A DNA stretch of 64,000 bases from assembly GCA_038889235.1 (NCBI GenBank), contig JAWAHN010000001.1, positions 931,636 through 995,635 of the forward strand, given 5' to 3'. This stretch comes from Candidatus Jordarchaeales archaeon (GTDB lineage: Archaea; Asgardarchaeota; Jordiarchaeia; Jordiarchaeales; Freyrarchaeaceae). This document shows positions 24,585 to 33,104 of this stretch, piece by piece. Both the position numbers and the translations under genes were made by a program. Under the pieces are notes generated by a model. It did not search any database. It saw nothing but the letters and a program-made list of their open reading frames with translations, and was not told the origin of the DNA. Within the stretch, counting starts at the first letter, position 1. Each line of letters starts with the position of its first letter.

Positions 24585-26506
24585 GCCCCACTTTCCCTGA
24601 CGGACGGACTTTCGTTGGCGTAGATCGCAGTGCACCTGACATCCATACACTTAGAACAATGAATGCACCTGTCTTCTAGAATCCACGCCATCCCCCAGTT
24701 AATCAGGATAGCTTGTCTCTTACAAGTTGAAACGCACTCACCACAACCCACACACCTTAACGCCTTCACCATAACTTGAGAAATGTAACGCTTCATTTTT
24801 CTAGCAGCTTCTTCTGAAGAACTATAAGCAGCAAACTCACCGTTTGCACGAACACGTACCCCTCCTTCTTTACACACTACGACGACCTCCCCTCCTTCCA
24901 CGCTGGCCTCTCCTACAATGTTAGCGATGTTTTTAAGTCGGTCGATAGGCGCTGGAAGGTTAAAATGCCCGTAAATTGCAGCTCTCCCCTCCTCCTTTTC
25001 TTCCCGGTCTACGTGGCATGTGATTTTTCTTCCTCCAGCTGGCCTCTCTACGGGGATCTTTACCCCTAGTTGTTCAGCTAAGTCCATGTAGCCTTTAGGC
25101 AGCTTCTTCCACCTCCAGAAACCATACCGCACCCATTCTTCAGGGTATCCATAACGTTTCCTCCACTCCTCAAGCACGCCTACTAGCATGTTATAGAGCT
25201 CACCATGTTTCTCCTTAAGTATCTCTATCTCGTAGAGCTTGCTTGCTGGACAAGTCCAACAGCCTATCCTGTTGAACCCTTCCTCGTATAAGGGATTGTA
25301 CGCGACCCCTTCCCTGAAAATATAGAGCCAAACGTGTAGCGCCGTCCAGTTCTTTATGGGGTATGCCGCTATTTGCCCAGGAACCCACGGGTTAATGCTA
25401 ATTTTAGGCTCCTTGTACCTGGCTTCAGACTCGTAACTTCTCTGTCCAATGAACGTGAGACACCCTTCAGGAAAATTCTCTTTAATCAGCCTCGTCATGG
25501 GTCCCAGCTTTATTCCCTTGCAGCAGTGACGGTAATCTCTTCCTGGAGGGCCAAACTCCTCTACAAGCTTCCAAAAAACTTCTTTGTCAACTTTTTCTTC
25601 TAGGAGATCAAGTCCAAGCTCTCTAACTAATCTCTCCGTATAAGCTACGGTTTCAGGAAATTCGACACCCGTGTCGACAAATAAAACCTTGAAGTTTTCC
25701 CCCAACGCTTTCCTAACGAGTAGGAGAGTAGCCAGTGAATCTTTTCCTCCCGAAAACGCCACGGTAACCGGTCTCTTATAAGTCCTGGCTACGTTTCTTA
25801 TGAAGCGTATTGCTTTTTCCTCAAACTTGTTTAAAACTTCCTCATTGGCTTTAACAGCGTCACTCCACGTTCCCTTACTCGTTTCCGCCACTTCTGGTGC
25901 AATACCTCTCTCCCTTATCTTTACCGCCAACCCCCTTTCTCGAGTTAGCATTTCTCTACCCGACTTCTTCGCCACTCCAACAGCGAAAACGCACCCGTCT
26001 GGATCGACGACGACTACGTTATCTCCAACTTTAATCTCGGGGTCGCAATCTAAAACTCCGGGGCCGAGGAGATTAGCGCTTCCTCGCAGTATACTTTCAG
26101 CTGCCTTCTTGTCGGAACAAACCCATTTGCTTCCTCCTTGCTGAAATATTATGCGTCCTCCAGCCAATCTGGGCAAGAATTCCCAGTCGAATTTAAAGAC
26201 GTTAAACCTTAAGGCTCCGAGGATGCTTCCACCTACTATTATTTCATCCATTTGGTCCAAGTAGGGTACCTTATTGAGCACTACACATCCGTTGCATTTT
26301 AAGTCAACTCCAAATTGGCTCTTCACCGTTCTCCGCAAAACTTCTATCTCCCTTCTAAAGGCGGGCCTAACGTCACCAGGAGGGGAAATATCAATACTCG
26401 CTCCCCTTTCTCCACATGTCGAACATTTGTCATCCAATAGCGGAACGTCACAATTCATGCACCAGGACAATTTAACTACTCCTAAGTAGACCCCCAACGC
26501 AGCCAC
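24581..26506 (-). CDS. PAPS-reductase-family protein with zinc ribbon, PUA-like and ferredoxin domains
   Basis: A 641-residue multidomain protein. The N-terminus has a zinc ribbon (CMNCDVPLLDDKCSTCG); a PUA-like domain follows (about 145-205, LLGPGVLDCDPEIKVGD, VVVDPDGCVFAVG). The PAPS reductase/ATP-pyrophosphatase core is at about 240-460, with the PP-loop VAFSGGKDSLATLL and CCKGIKLGPM. The C-terminal 2x[4Fe-4S] ferredoxin has CVGCGECVSTC and CIHCSKC. This architecture is known from methanogens and other archaea (MJ0973-like) and is not a classical sulfate-assimilation enzyme. PUA plus PP-loop suggests thiolation or sulfur transfer to RNA, but that is inference. GTG start. Confidence 0.8.
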   Translation of the reverse strand: MAALGVYLGVVKLSWCMNCDVPLLDDKCSTCGERGASIDISPPGDVRPAFRREIEVLRRTVKSQFGVDLKCNGCVVLNKVPYLDQMDEIIVGGSILGALRFNVFKFDWEFLPRLAGGRIIFQQGGSKWVCSDKKAAESILRGSANLLGPGVLDCDPEIKVGDNVVVVDPDGCVFAVGVAKKSGREMLTRERGLAVKIRERGIAPEVAETSKGTWSDAVKANEEVLNKFEEKAIRFIRNVARTYKRPVTVAFSGGKDSLATLLLVRKALGENFKVLFVDTGVEFPETVAYTERLVRELGLDLLEEKVDKEVFWKLVEEFGPPGRDYRHCCKGIKLGPMTRLIKENFPEGCLTFIGQRSYESEARYKEPKISINPWVPGQIAAYPIKNWTALHVWLYIFREGVAYNPLYEEGFNRIGCWTCPASKLYEIEILKEKHGELYNMLVGVLEEWRKRYGYPEEWVRYGFWRWKKLPKGYMDLAEQLGVKIPVERPAGGRKITCHVDREEKEEGRAAIYGHFNLPAPIDRLKNIANIVGEASVEGGEVVVVCKEGGVRVRANGEFAAYSSSEEAARKMKRYISQVMVKALRCVGCGECVSTCKRQAILINWGMAWILEDRCIHCSKCMDVRCTAIYANESPSVRESGA

Positions 26507-26589
26507 CCAAATTAGTGTTGAAAATTCCAGCAGTCCCTTAGCTGAATGGTGGAAGAAAAAGTGTGGAATTGTAAAAATTAAATAATTCT

Positions 26590-27003
26590 TTACTTTTCAA
26601 GCTCTTTCTCTATTAGTTCAGCGTAATCCTCTGCGCTCAGTAAGTTTTCTTTTTCCTCGTCGAGGTTGGAGGCCTCGATTACAACCATCCAACCCTCACC
26701 ATACGGATCACTGTTAATCATTTCTGGCGAGTCCTCTAATGCATTGTTAACCTCTATAATTGTACCACTAACTGGTGCATAAATCTCTGCTACCGCCTTA
26801 ACCGACTCGATGGTTCCAAGTTCATCTCCTTGGCTTACTTTGTCACCAACCTCGGGCAACTCCACGTAAACTATCTCTTTCAGCTGTTTTTGAGCGTAGT
26901 CCGTAATGCCTACACGCACCTTTCCGTTTTCTATCTTAGCCCATTGATGTGTTTCACTGTAAAGCAGGTTGTCCGGTACTAAAACGTCGCCTACTTTAAC
27001 CAT
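26590..27003 (-). CDS. gcvH: Glycine cleavage system H-like lipoyl protein
   Basis: Lipoyl carrier protein of 137 residues. Family blocks are HQWAKIENGKVRVGITDYAQKQL, VELPEVGDKV and the lipoylated-lysine motif LGTIESVKAVAEIYAPVSG, followed by DPYGEGWMVVIEA. The length is normal. Shine-Dalgarno AGGAGG precedes ATG 27003. No glycine cleavage P, T or L protein, nor lipoate ligase, is adjacent, so it may serve glycine cleavage encoded elsewhere or another lipoyl-dependent system. Confidence 0.93.
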   Translation of the reverse strand: MVKVGDVLVPDNLLYSETHQWAKIENGKVRVGITDYAQKQLKEIVYVELPEVGDKVSQGDELGTIESVKAVAEIYAPVSGTIIEVNNALEDSPEMINSDPYGEGWMVVIEASNLDEEKENLLSAEDYAELIEKELEK

Positions 27004-27198
27004 GTGTTTTCCTCCTAAAATCCTTTCAATAGTTCCTCAAGGAAGTTGCTTCATAAAGCTTTCGTTTTACAATCCCATTAAATCTCTGAGACCTTTCACT
27101 CCTTAAGAAAAACTAAACCGTTTTAGTCGTCTTATAGGGGAAGAGCATTTAAGCCGTCTTTGTATCTAACTTTTTGGAGACTTAGAAGGAGGGCTATT

Positions 27199-27699
27199 TT
27201 GCCGTACCCCTTCAAACTTGTCGGCGTCTCTGGAACTTTTGATAAACTTCACAAAGGACACAAAGTCTTATTACTCAAGGCTCTAGAGGTAGGCGAGCGG
27301 GTGATCGTCGGCTTAACGTCCGACGAAATGTGCTCTAAGAAGCTTTTTTCGGAAAAAATTGATCCTTTCGAGGTAAGGCGCGCAAATCTAGAACGTTTTT
27401 TCGAGGAGAACGGCTCCCTTTCTAGGGTTGAAATCATCACGCTTAATGATCCTTACGGACCAGCCATAGAGGACTCTGGGCTAGAAGCTATAGTCGCAGG
27501 CGAAGACGTAGCTTGGCGTGTTGAGGAGATAAACCGTATTCGTGAGAGAAAGGGACTCCCCCCTCTGAAACTTATAGTAGTAGAATTGGTGAAAGCGTGT
27601 GATGGTGAGCGTATAAGCAGCACTAGAATAAGAAAAGGAGAAATAGATAGAGAAGGCCGCCTTTTAAGTACCAAGACCGTTTCTGAAGCAGAAAGGTGA
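27199..27699 (+). CDS. coaD: Phosphopantetheine adenylyltransferase, archaeal type
   Basis: Nucleotidyltransferase of CoA synthesis that makes dephospho-CoA from 4'-phosphopantetheine and ATP. The signature GVSGTFDKLHKGHKVLLLKAL (HxGH variant) is near residues 8-28, with GLTSDEM, VAGEDVAWRVEEIN and the C-terminal ERISSTRIRKGEID block. TTG 27199 is chosen because GGAGG lies nine bases upstream; the frame runs on to 27160. Length 166 matches archaeal PPATs. A UPF0200 kinase that may act on dephospho-CoA or another nucleotide lies 10 kb away. Confidence 0.92.
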   Translation: MPYPFKLVGVSGTFDKLHKGHKVLLLKALEVGERVIVGLTSDEMCSKKLFSEKIDPFEVRRANLERFFEENGSLSRVEIITLNDPYGPAIEDSGLEAIVAGEDVAWRVEEINRIRERKGLPPLKLIVVELVKACDGERISSTRIRKGEIDREGRLLSTKTVSEAER

Positions 27700-27804
27700 G
27701 GCGTCTTTTCGGGATTAATTTCCACAATTTTTTTATCGCATCCTCCCTTCTAAGTCTCCTTGAAGGCGTCGTGCAGTGACCGCTGAAAAGAGGAGGGTTG
27801 ATGG

Positions 27805-29340
27805 TTGTCTCTCTTGTCTAGAGAACTTCGAGAGGTCGAATTCAAGGTCCTCCACTTTCTGGCTAAACGTGGAGCAAGGACGACGATCAAAGACATAATT
27901 GCAGGAACAGGTGTTGAATATGCTGCACTTGTAAAATCTTTAGCCTGGCTTGAGGATAAGGGTCTGGTCTCTGTCGAGTCAACAACAGTGGAATATGTGT
28001 CCTTAACAGATGAAGGTAAGCATTACGCTCTCTCTGGGCTCCCGGAAAGGGTCCTCCTGAACTTCCTTGTAAGTAAAGGTGGTGAAGCAACTCTGAAAGA
28101 TGTTTTGGATGCAAACATTCTACCTACTCACATCGTTAATGTCGCTATCGGGTGGGCGCGACGCAAGGGGTGGATCACTATCTCCAAGTCAGAAGTAAGT
28201 GATGAAACGGTTATCAAAGCTTTACCCCCCTCGCCTGTAAGGGGCGAAGACGAGCGTCTTTTAGAATTCTTAAGGGAGAAAGGCAGAGTAAAACGTTCAG
28301 ACATACCTAAAGAACTTGACTCCGCTGTGGACACGCTTTACAAGCGCAACCTGCTCGAGAAGGGCGTCGAAAGTGAGGTTTTTGCTCAAATAACAAGTGA
28401 GGGTATCAAAGTTTTGGAAAGCGGTGTTGAGGTCGATGAAGGAATAAGTCTGCTGACCCCGGATCTTATAAGGACGCAAGCTTGGAAAACTGTTAAGTTG
28501 AAAAGGTTTAACGTCGAAGCCCCGGTGAAACCTGCTTATCCGGGAAAAGTACACCCATTAATTCAGTTAATCAACGAGATAAGAGAAATCTTCCTAAATA
28601 TGGGGTTCGAAGAGATCAGAGGCCCCCTTGTGGAATCTGCTTTTTGGAACTTTGATGCCTTGTTCACACCCCAGGATCACCCGGCTCGTGAGATGCATGA
28701 TACTTTCTACCTTAAGACCCCCTCCACTGCTAAACTGCCGGACGAAGACCTAGTTTACAAAGTAGCAAAAACTCATGAGAACGGTTGGGAAACCGGTTCA
28801 AGGGGGTGGAGGTATTCCTGGAACGCTGAACTGGCTCAACGTGCTATTCTAAGAACGCACACGACAGCAACTACTATACGCTATCTTGCTGAACACAGGA
28901 CTTATCCCGCGAGAGTTTTCTCCGTGGACAGAGTTTACAGGAACGAGAGAGTTGATTATAAGCACCTCGCAGAATTCCACCAAATAGAGGGGATAATCGT
29001 CGACAAGAACGCGACACTAAGAGACCTCATGGGCGTACTGAGGGAATTCTACTGGAAGCTCGGCTTCAAGAAAGTTCAATTCTGGCCAAGCTTCTTCCCA
29101 TACACTGAGCCATCAATCCAATCCACGGTCTACGTGGAAGAGTACAAGTCTTGGGTGGAGCTTTGCGGTGCAGGAATATTTAGGCCTGAAGTAACAGTTC
29201 CTCTTGGAGTTAAAGTCCCCGTTTTAGCCTGGGGCGGAGGTTTTGAAAGGATCGCTATGATTAGACTAGGACTAGACGACATAAGGGACCTATATAGGAA
29301 CTCATTGAAGTGGTTAAGGCAAACCCCGTCGATGCTCTAA
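27805..29340 (+). CDS. pheS: Phenylalanyl-tRNA synthetase alpha subunit
   Basis: Catalytic subunit of archaeal/eukaryotic-type PheRS. Residues 1-220 hold winged-helix repeats (LSRELREVEFKVLHFLAKRG; PERVLLNFLVSKGGEATLKD), as in eukaryotic FARSA. The class II core follows: motif 1 around HPLIQLINEIREIFLNMGFEE, motif 2 ARVFSVDRVYRNERVD, motif 3 LAWGGGFERIAMIRLG. The start is TTG with AGGAGGG eight bases upstream. Length 511 is normal. pheT follows after 15 bp. Confidence 0.95.
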   Translation: MSLLSRELREVEFKVLHFLAKRGARTTIKDIIAGTGVEYAALVKSLAWLEDKGLVSVESTTVEYVSLTDEGKHYALSGLPERVLLNFLVSKGGEATLKDVLDANILPTHIVNVAIGWARRKGWITISKSEVSDETVIKALPPSPVRGEDERLLEFLREKGRVKRSDIPKELDSAVDTLYKRNLLEKGVESEVFAQITSEGIKVLESGVEVDEGISLLTPDLIRTQAWKTVKLKRFNVEAPVKPAYPGKVHPLIQLINEIREIFLNMGFEEIRGPLVESAFWNFDALFTPQDHPAREMHDTFYLKTPSTAKLPDEDLVYKVAKTHENGWETGSRGWRYSWNAELAQRAILRTHTTATTIRYLAEHRTYPARVFSVDRVYRNERVDYKHLAEFHQIEGIIVDKNATLRDLMGVLREFYWKLGFKKVQFWPSFFPYTEPSIQSTVYVEEYKSWVELCGAGIFRPEVTVPLGVKVPVLAWGGGFERIAMIRLGLDDIRDLYRNSLKWLRQTPSML

Positions 29341-29355
29341 AGGGAGGTATGTCCT

Positions 29356-31020
29356 GTGCCCACTCTTGTGCTTAAAGTAAAAAGGATGAGCGAGCTTCTC
29401 GGGCGCGAGGTTACCGCTAAAGAGCTTGAGCAGATTGTTCCTTGGCTCGGAGTGGACATAGAGTCCGTCGGCAGCGACTATGTTAAAATAGAGTATAACC
29501 CAAACAGGCCAGACTTCTCGAGCCAGGAAGGTGTCGCTAGGGCTTTAAGGGGTTTCATGGAAATAGAGACAGGTCTTCCCAATTACGCTGTTAATCCTGG
29601 CTCTACAGTCTTAAAAGTTGATCCGTCTGTTCTTCCAGTAAGGCGCTGGATAGTTTCTGGGATTGTTCGTGGGCTCAAGCTAGATGAAGAACGCATTAGC
29701 GAAATTATAGAAATGGAAGAAGCGCTTGACTGGGCTATAGGCAGAAACAGGGCGATATCGTCCATAGGGCTCCACAATCTTGATGCGGTTAAGCCCCCCT
29801 TCAAGTACCACGCGGTACATCCTGACGAAATTCGTTTTGTCCCGTTAGACATGGACACAGAATTGTCACTTAGAGAAATACTAAAAATTCATCCAAAGGG
29901 AATAGCATATCGCCATATTCTGGAAGGTGCTGAGCGTTACCCTATAATCACTGACCGTGATGGTAACGTCCTTTCATTCCCCCCCATCATAAATGGGGTC
30001 CTAACGCGCGTCACAGAAAACACAAAGAACCTCTTTATAGAAATAACTGGTACGCGCTTGGATGCTGTCTCTGCAGCTCTAAACATTTTCATGACGTCAC
30101 TTGCAGAGATGGGTGGCCGTCTAGAGTCCGTAAGGGTTGAGTATCCCGACAGAGTGCTAGTCACCCCAGATCTTTCTCCTTCAAGATGGAAGTTGAACCT
30201 CAAAAATGCAAACAAGCTTTTAGGGTTAAAGTTGAAGCCTGAAGAAGCAGCCAGGTGTTTAGAAAAAATGCGTCTAGGTGTAGAGTGTATAGGCGAGGAG
30301 CTTTCAGTGCTTGTTCCTGCCTATCGTTACGACATAATGCATGAAGTTGACTTGATAGAGGAGATTGCCATAGGCTACGGCTACTTTAACCTAGAACCAA
30401 CACTTCCAGGCACGGCTTCTATAGCCGTAGAAAATCCTGTTCAGAAAATCGCAAACAAAGTACGGATGATAATGATTGGTTTTGGCTTCATAGAAGTAGT
30501 TAACTTCACACTGGCCAACTACAAGGAGCACTTCGAATACATGTTGCTTGAAGGCAACCCAGTCAGAATTCTTAATCCTGTAAGCGCTGAGTACAATATA
30601 CTACGTTCATCGCTCCTTCCCTGTCTCTTAAAAGTGTTCGCTAACAACAGACATGAGCTCTTTCCGCAGAAAATTTTCGAAATAGGAGACGTTATCGTGT
30701 TAGACGAAACCGCTGAAACGGGAGCCAAGCGCATGTTGCACCTCGCTGGGGCGATAACACACAGTGAAGCCAATTTCACGGAAATCAAATCTGTGGCTGA
30801 AGGCATGCTTAGGGAAATAGGCGTCCGCAACTATCTATTCACCGCCGTGGACCATCCCAGCTTCATCCCTGGAAGATGCGCCGAAGTGAAGATAGAAGGG
30901 CGTCCTATAGGAGTTGTCGGGGAAATTCATCCAAAAGTATTAAATAACTTTGAACTTGAATATCCTGTAGCTGCATTTGAATATGACCTGCAATTCCTAT
31001 TAGAGCGTGATAGACCATGA
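29356..31020 (+). CDS. pheT: Phenylalanyl-tRNA synthetase beta subunit
   Basis: Editing and tRNA-binding subunit of archaeal-type PheRS, 554 residues. B1 (about 1-80), B3/B4 editing domain (about 100-270, SSIGLHNLDAVKPPFKYHAV; GVLTRVTENTKNLFIEITGT), B5 (about 275-350) and the class II-like B6/B7 domains (about 360-550, VEVVNFTLANYKEH, NPVSAEYNILRSSLLPCLL) appear in order. GTG start with GGGAGGT upstream. It overlaps the isochorismatase start by 4 bp (ATGA), so the three genes pheS-pheT-isochorismatase form one operon. Confidence 0.95.
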   Translation: MPTLVLKVKRMSELLGREVTAKELEQIVPWLGVDIESVGSDYVKIEYNPNRPDFSSQEGVARALRGFMEIETGLPNYAVNPGSTVLKVDPSVLPVRRWIVSGIVRGLKLDEERISEIIEMEEALDWAIGRNRAISSIGLHNLDAVKPPFKYHAVHPDEIRFVPLDMDTELSLREILKIHPKGIAYRHILEGAERYPIITDRDGNVLSFPPIINGVLTRVTENTKNLFIEITGTRLDAVSAALNIFMTSLAEMGGRLESVRVEYPDRVLVTPDLSPSRWKLNLKNANKLLGLKLKPEEAARCLEKMRLGVECIGEELSVLVPAYRYDIMHEVDLIEEIAIGYGYFNLEPTLPGTASIAVENPVQKIANKVRMIMIGFGFIEVVNFTLANYKEHFEYMLLEGNPVRILNPVSAEYNILRSSLLPCLLKVFANNRHELFPQKIFEIGDVIVLDETAETGAKRMLHLAGAITHSEANFTEIKSVAEGMLREIGVRNYLFTAVDHPSFIPGRCAEVKIEGRPIGVVGEIHPKVLNNFELEYPVAAFEYDLQFLLERDRP

Positions 31021-31562
31021 GTAGCAAAGCGGTTCTGGTAATCGATATGCTGAAAGACTTCATAGAAAAGGGGGCAGTTCTAGAAGTTCCAAAGGGACGT
31101 GAAATTATCCCAAACATAAAACGCTTAACAGACGAAGCAAGAAAGAGAGGAGTTCTAGTTATCTATGTTTGTGACAGCCACGATCCAAAGGACCCTGAGT
31201 TCTCAAAATGGCCGCCTCACGCTGTCGAAGGAACGAAAGGTGCGGAGGTTGTCGATCAGCTCAAACCGAAAGACGGCGATATCGTGGTTAGGAAGCTCAA
31301 ATACGATGGATTCCTCGGAACCGCTCTAGACCTAGTGCTCAGGAGCAGAAAAATAGATTCACTGATAGTAACTGGTGTTTTGACAAACATCTGCGTACTA
31401 TACACCGCATCAACAGCATCAATGTTGGGATATAACGTAACTGTCGTACGTGACTGTGTTGCGTCAACAAGCGACAAAGAGCACGAATGGGCCCTCCACC
31501 ACATGGGGGACGTAATCGGGATAAAAATCGCCAGCCTCGAAGAAGTACTTGCTTCCCTTTGA
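31017..31562 (+). CDS. Isochorismatase-family cysteine hydrolase (nicotinamidase-like)
   Basis: A 181-residue alpha/beta hydrolase of the isochorismatase/nicotinamidase family. The catalytic triad is readable: Asp in VLVIDMLKDF (residue 10), Lys in VVRKLKYDGF (about 90) and Cys in TGVLTNICVLYTASTA (about 122), with the preceding cis-peptide glycine-valine. HDPKDPEFSKWPPHAVEGTKGAEV is typical of archaeal nicotinamidases. It probably deamidates nicotinamide in NAD salvage. Start overlaps the pheT stop. Confidence 0.86.
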   Translation: MSSKAVLVIDMLKDFIEKGAVLEVPKGREIIPNIKRLTDEARKRGVLVIYVCDSHDPKDPEFSKWPPHAVEGTKGAEVVDQLKPKDGDIVVRKLKYDGFLGTALDLVLRSRKIDSLIVTGVLTNICVLYTASTASMLGYNVTVVRDCVASTSDKEHEWALHHMGDVIGIKIASLEEVLASL

Positions 31563-31693
31563 AAATTACGAAAAATTGGCTCTCTTCTTTTCACACCCCA
31601 TTCTTTTCCGGGGCTTAATTAAAGATTTTTCCATATTTTTATAAGAAATATCGCAAAATATATCAAAATATTATTCATTCTCTTTAAAACGAA

Positions 31694-31704
31694 AAATTTT
31701 TATT
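31694..31704 (+). promoter_or_regulatory. TATA-like element ahead of the candidate RNA
   Basis: An A-rich segment followed by AAATTTTTATTGAG lies about 25-30 bp upstream of 31728, where the 14-bp outer stem of the candidate RNA begins. The spacing fits an archaeal TATA box for that RNA. The preceding 31563-31690 stretch is AT-rich with nothing else recognisable. Confidence 0.45.
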
Positions 31705-31727
31705 GAGAATCCCTCCTATTCATGGTG

Positions 31728-31850
31728 AAAGGGTGGGTTGGACGGCGCAATAACCCCGGCTACTTTTGTCCCCCCATAATCTTTTATCCCCCCTCCCCCT
31801 CACGCCCAATTAAACCGGGGTTGTAAAGTCTCCGACCCACCCTTCCCAAA
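31728..31850 (+). ncRNA. Candidate structured non-coding RNA with C-rich loop
   Basis: In the 361-bp gap after the isochorismatase gene, AAGGGTGGGTTGGA (31729-31742) pairs over 14 bp with TCCGACCCACCCTT (31831-31844), with one G-U pair. Inside, AACCCCGG (31752-31759) pairs with CCGGGGTT (31815-31822). The 55-nt loop (31760-31814) is nearly all pyrimidine with runs of C6, C6 and C5. A TATA-like box lies upstream and a U-rich tract (31863-31885) downstream. No open frame explains it. It does not look like SRP, RNase P or a standard C/D or H/ACA RNA. The next gene starts at 31924, so a long 5' leader is an alternative. Confidence 0.5.
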
Positions 31851-31862
31851 AACATTTACATG

Positions 31863-31885
31863 GTTCTTTTCTCTTCTCTTTTTAT
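31863..31885 (+). terminator. Pyrimidine/T-rich probable transcription stop
   Basis: TTCTTTTCTCTTCTCTTTTTATT follows the candidate RNA stem. Archaeal RNA polymerase commonly terminates at such U-rich tracts without needing a hairpin. Confidence 0.4.
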
Positions 31886-31923
31886 TGGAGAAGAACAAAA
31901 CTGAGGACTGGAGATGAGTTTTT

Positions 31924-33076
31924 ATGTGGCGTGTTGTTCGCCCAGACTCGATTAACGTGTGGAACGATGAACAAGTCTTAAATAGGCTCAAACGTTACTA
32001 CGAGGTTTTTAACGGCAGAAAGTTCGCTAAAATGATTATTGCAAGTAGGGTGGAAGTTGACGACGACCTTGAAGCTCCCACAAAGAAGCTTTGGGATCAA
32101 CATAGAAAGGCTAGTGGAGTTTTTCGCCGCCTCCTTAAAGAAATAGACCAGGGCGACACGAAATTAAATAACTTAGACACTCCCAAGACGTCTTACCTAG
32201 ATTTAAAGGTGGAGCTTGCAAAGCGAATATTAACAAACTGCCATTTTTGTGAAAGAAGATGTGGTGTAAATAGGCTGGCGGGGGAGCGGGGCTTTTGCCA
32301 GCTTGATGCTAAAGCATATGTATCGTCAGCCTTCCTTCACCTCGGGGAAGAAGCTCCCTTGGTTCCTTCGGGCACAAACGCCAGAGGCCCCCTCTGGTGG
32401 TGCAATCTTTTTTAACATGTGCACTTTCAGGTGCGTCTTCTGCCAAAATCACGACATTTCAACTGTAATAGATGGCGTCGAAGTCGATGGAGAAAAACTG
32501 GCTAGTTTAGCACGCCATTTAAAGAGGGAGGGGGCCCGAAACATAAACTATGTCGGCGGAGACCCGACGCCATCGTCATACGTAATTCTTGATGCTATAA
32601 GAATTCTTGCACGTACAGGGACAAACATTGTTCAGCTATGGAACTCCAATTTCTACTGTAGCAAGGAGTTGATGACGCTGCTTTTCGACGTCATAGACTT
32701 CTGGCTTCCAGACTTCAAGTATGGCAACGATAATTGTGCAGAAACACTTTCAAAAGTTAGGAAGTACTTTGACGTAGTGTCTAGAAATCATAAGCTCGCA
32801 TATGATGAAACCGTCGTAGAGGGTAGCTCGGGAATGATAATACGTCACCTAGTAATGCCTGGGCACATAGATTGTTGCACAAAGCCTATTCTAGAATGGA
32901 TCGCTAAAAATACTCCATTAGCCCTTGTTAATGTAATGGCACAGTACCATCCCGACTATCTTGTTCCAAGGAGTCCTGAATACAAGGACATAAACCGTAG
33001 GGTAACCGCCAGGGAAATGAAGGAAGCCTATGATTACGCTGACGCACTAGGCCTATTGTGGAGGCCAGTTAGCTAA
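31924..33076 (+). CDS. PflA-like radical SAM protein, frame interrupted by a 28-nt insertion
   Basis: COG1313/PflX-like radical SAM enzyme. The first part (31924-32376, 151 codons) has CHFCERRCGVNRLAGERGFCQ and HLGEEAPLVPSG; the second (32405-33076) has the cluster motif MCTFRCVFCQNHDIS (C-x3-C-x2-C), VGGDPTPSSYVI, LPDFKYGNDNC and AQYHPDYL. The two lie in different frames. Removing 32377-32404 joins them as VPSGT-IFFNMC, which is what the family has at this point, giving a 374-residue protein. Without removal, translation stops at 32413. It is either a functional gene with an mRNA intron or bypass element, or a recent pseudogene. It converges on another radical SAM gene, 28 bp away. Confidence 0.78.
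32377..32404 (+). other. 28-nt hairpin insertion in the radical SAM gene (possible mRNA mini-intron)
   Basis: The insertion holds CCAGAG (32381-32386) and CTCTGG (32392-32397), a 6-bp stem with loop GCCCC. Outside it, GCAC (32372-32375) can pair with GTGC (32400-32403). Its ends are ambiguous because GGCACA and GGTGCA are similar. Length 28 breaks the frame; excision restores the conserved PSGTIFFN segment directly before the [4Fe-4S] cysteines. It parallels the 34-nt insertion in dnaG. Confidence 0.65.
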
Positions 33077-33104
33077 TGGCCATGCCTTTTAACCTTTCCC
33101 TTGC

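Noticed and set aside
31728..31860. Candidate RNA as an H/ACA guide RNA because of a downstream ACA
   Set aside because: The ACA is too far from the internal loop, the lower stem is too long and no kink-turn is visible.
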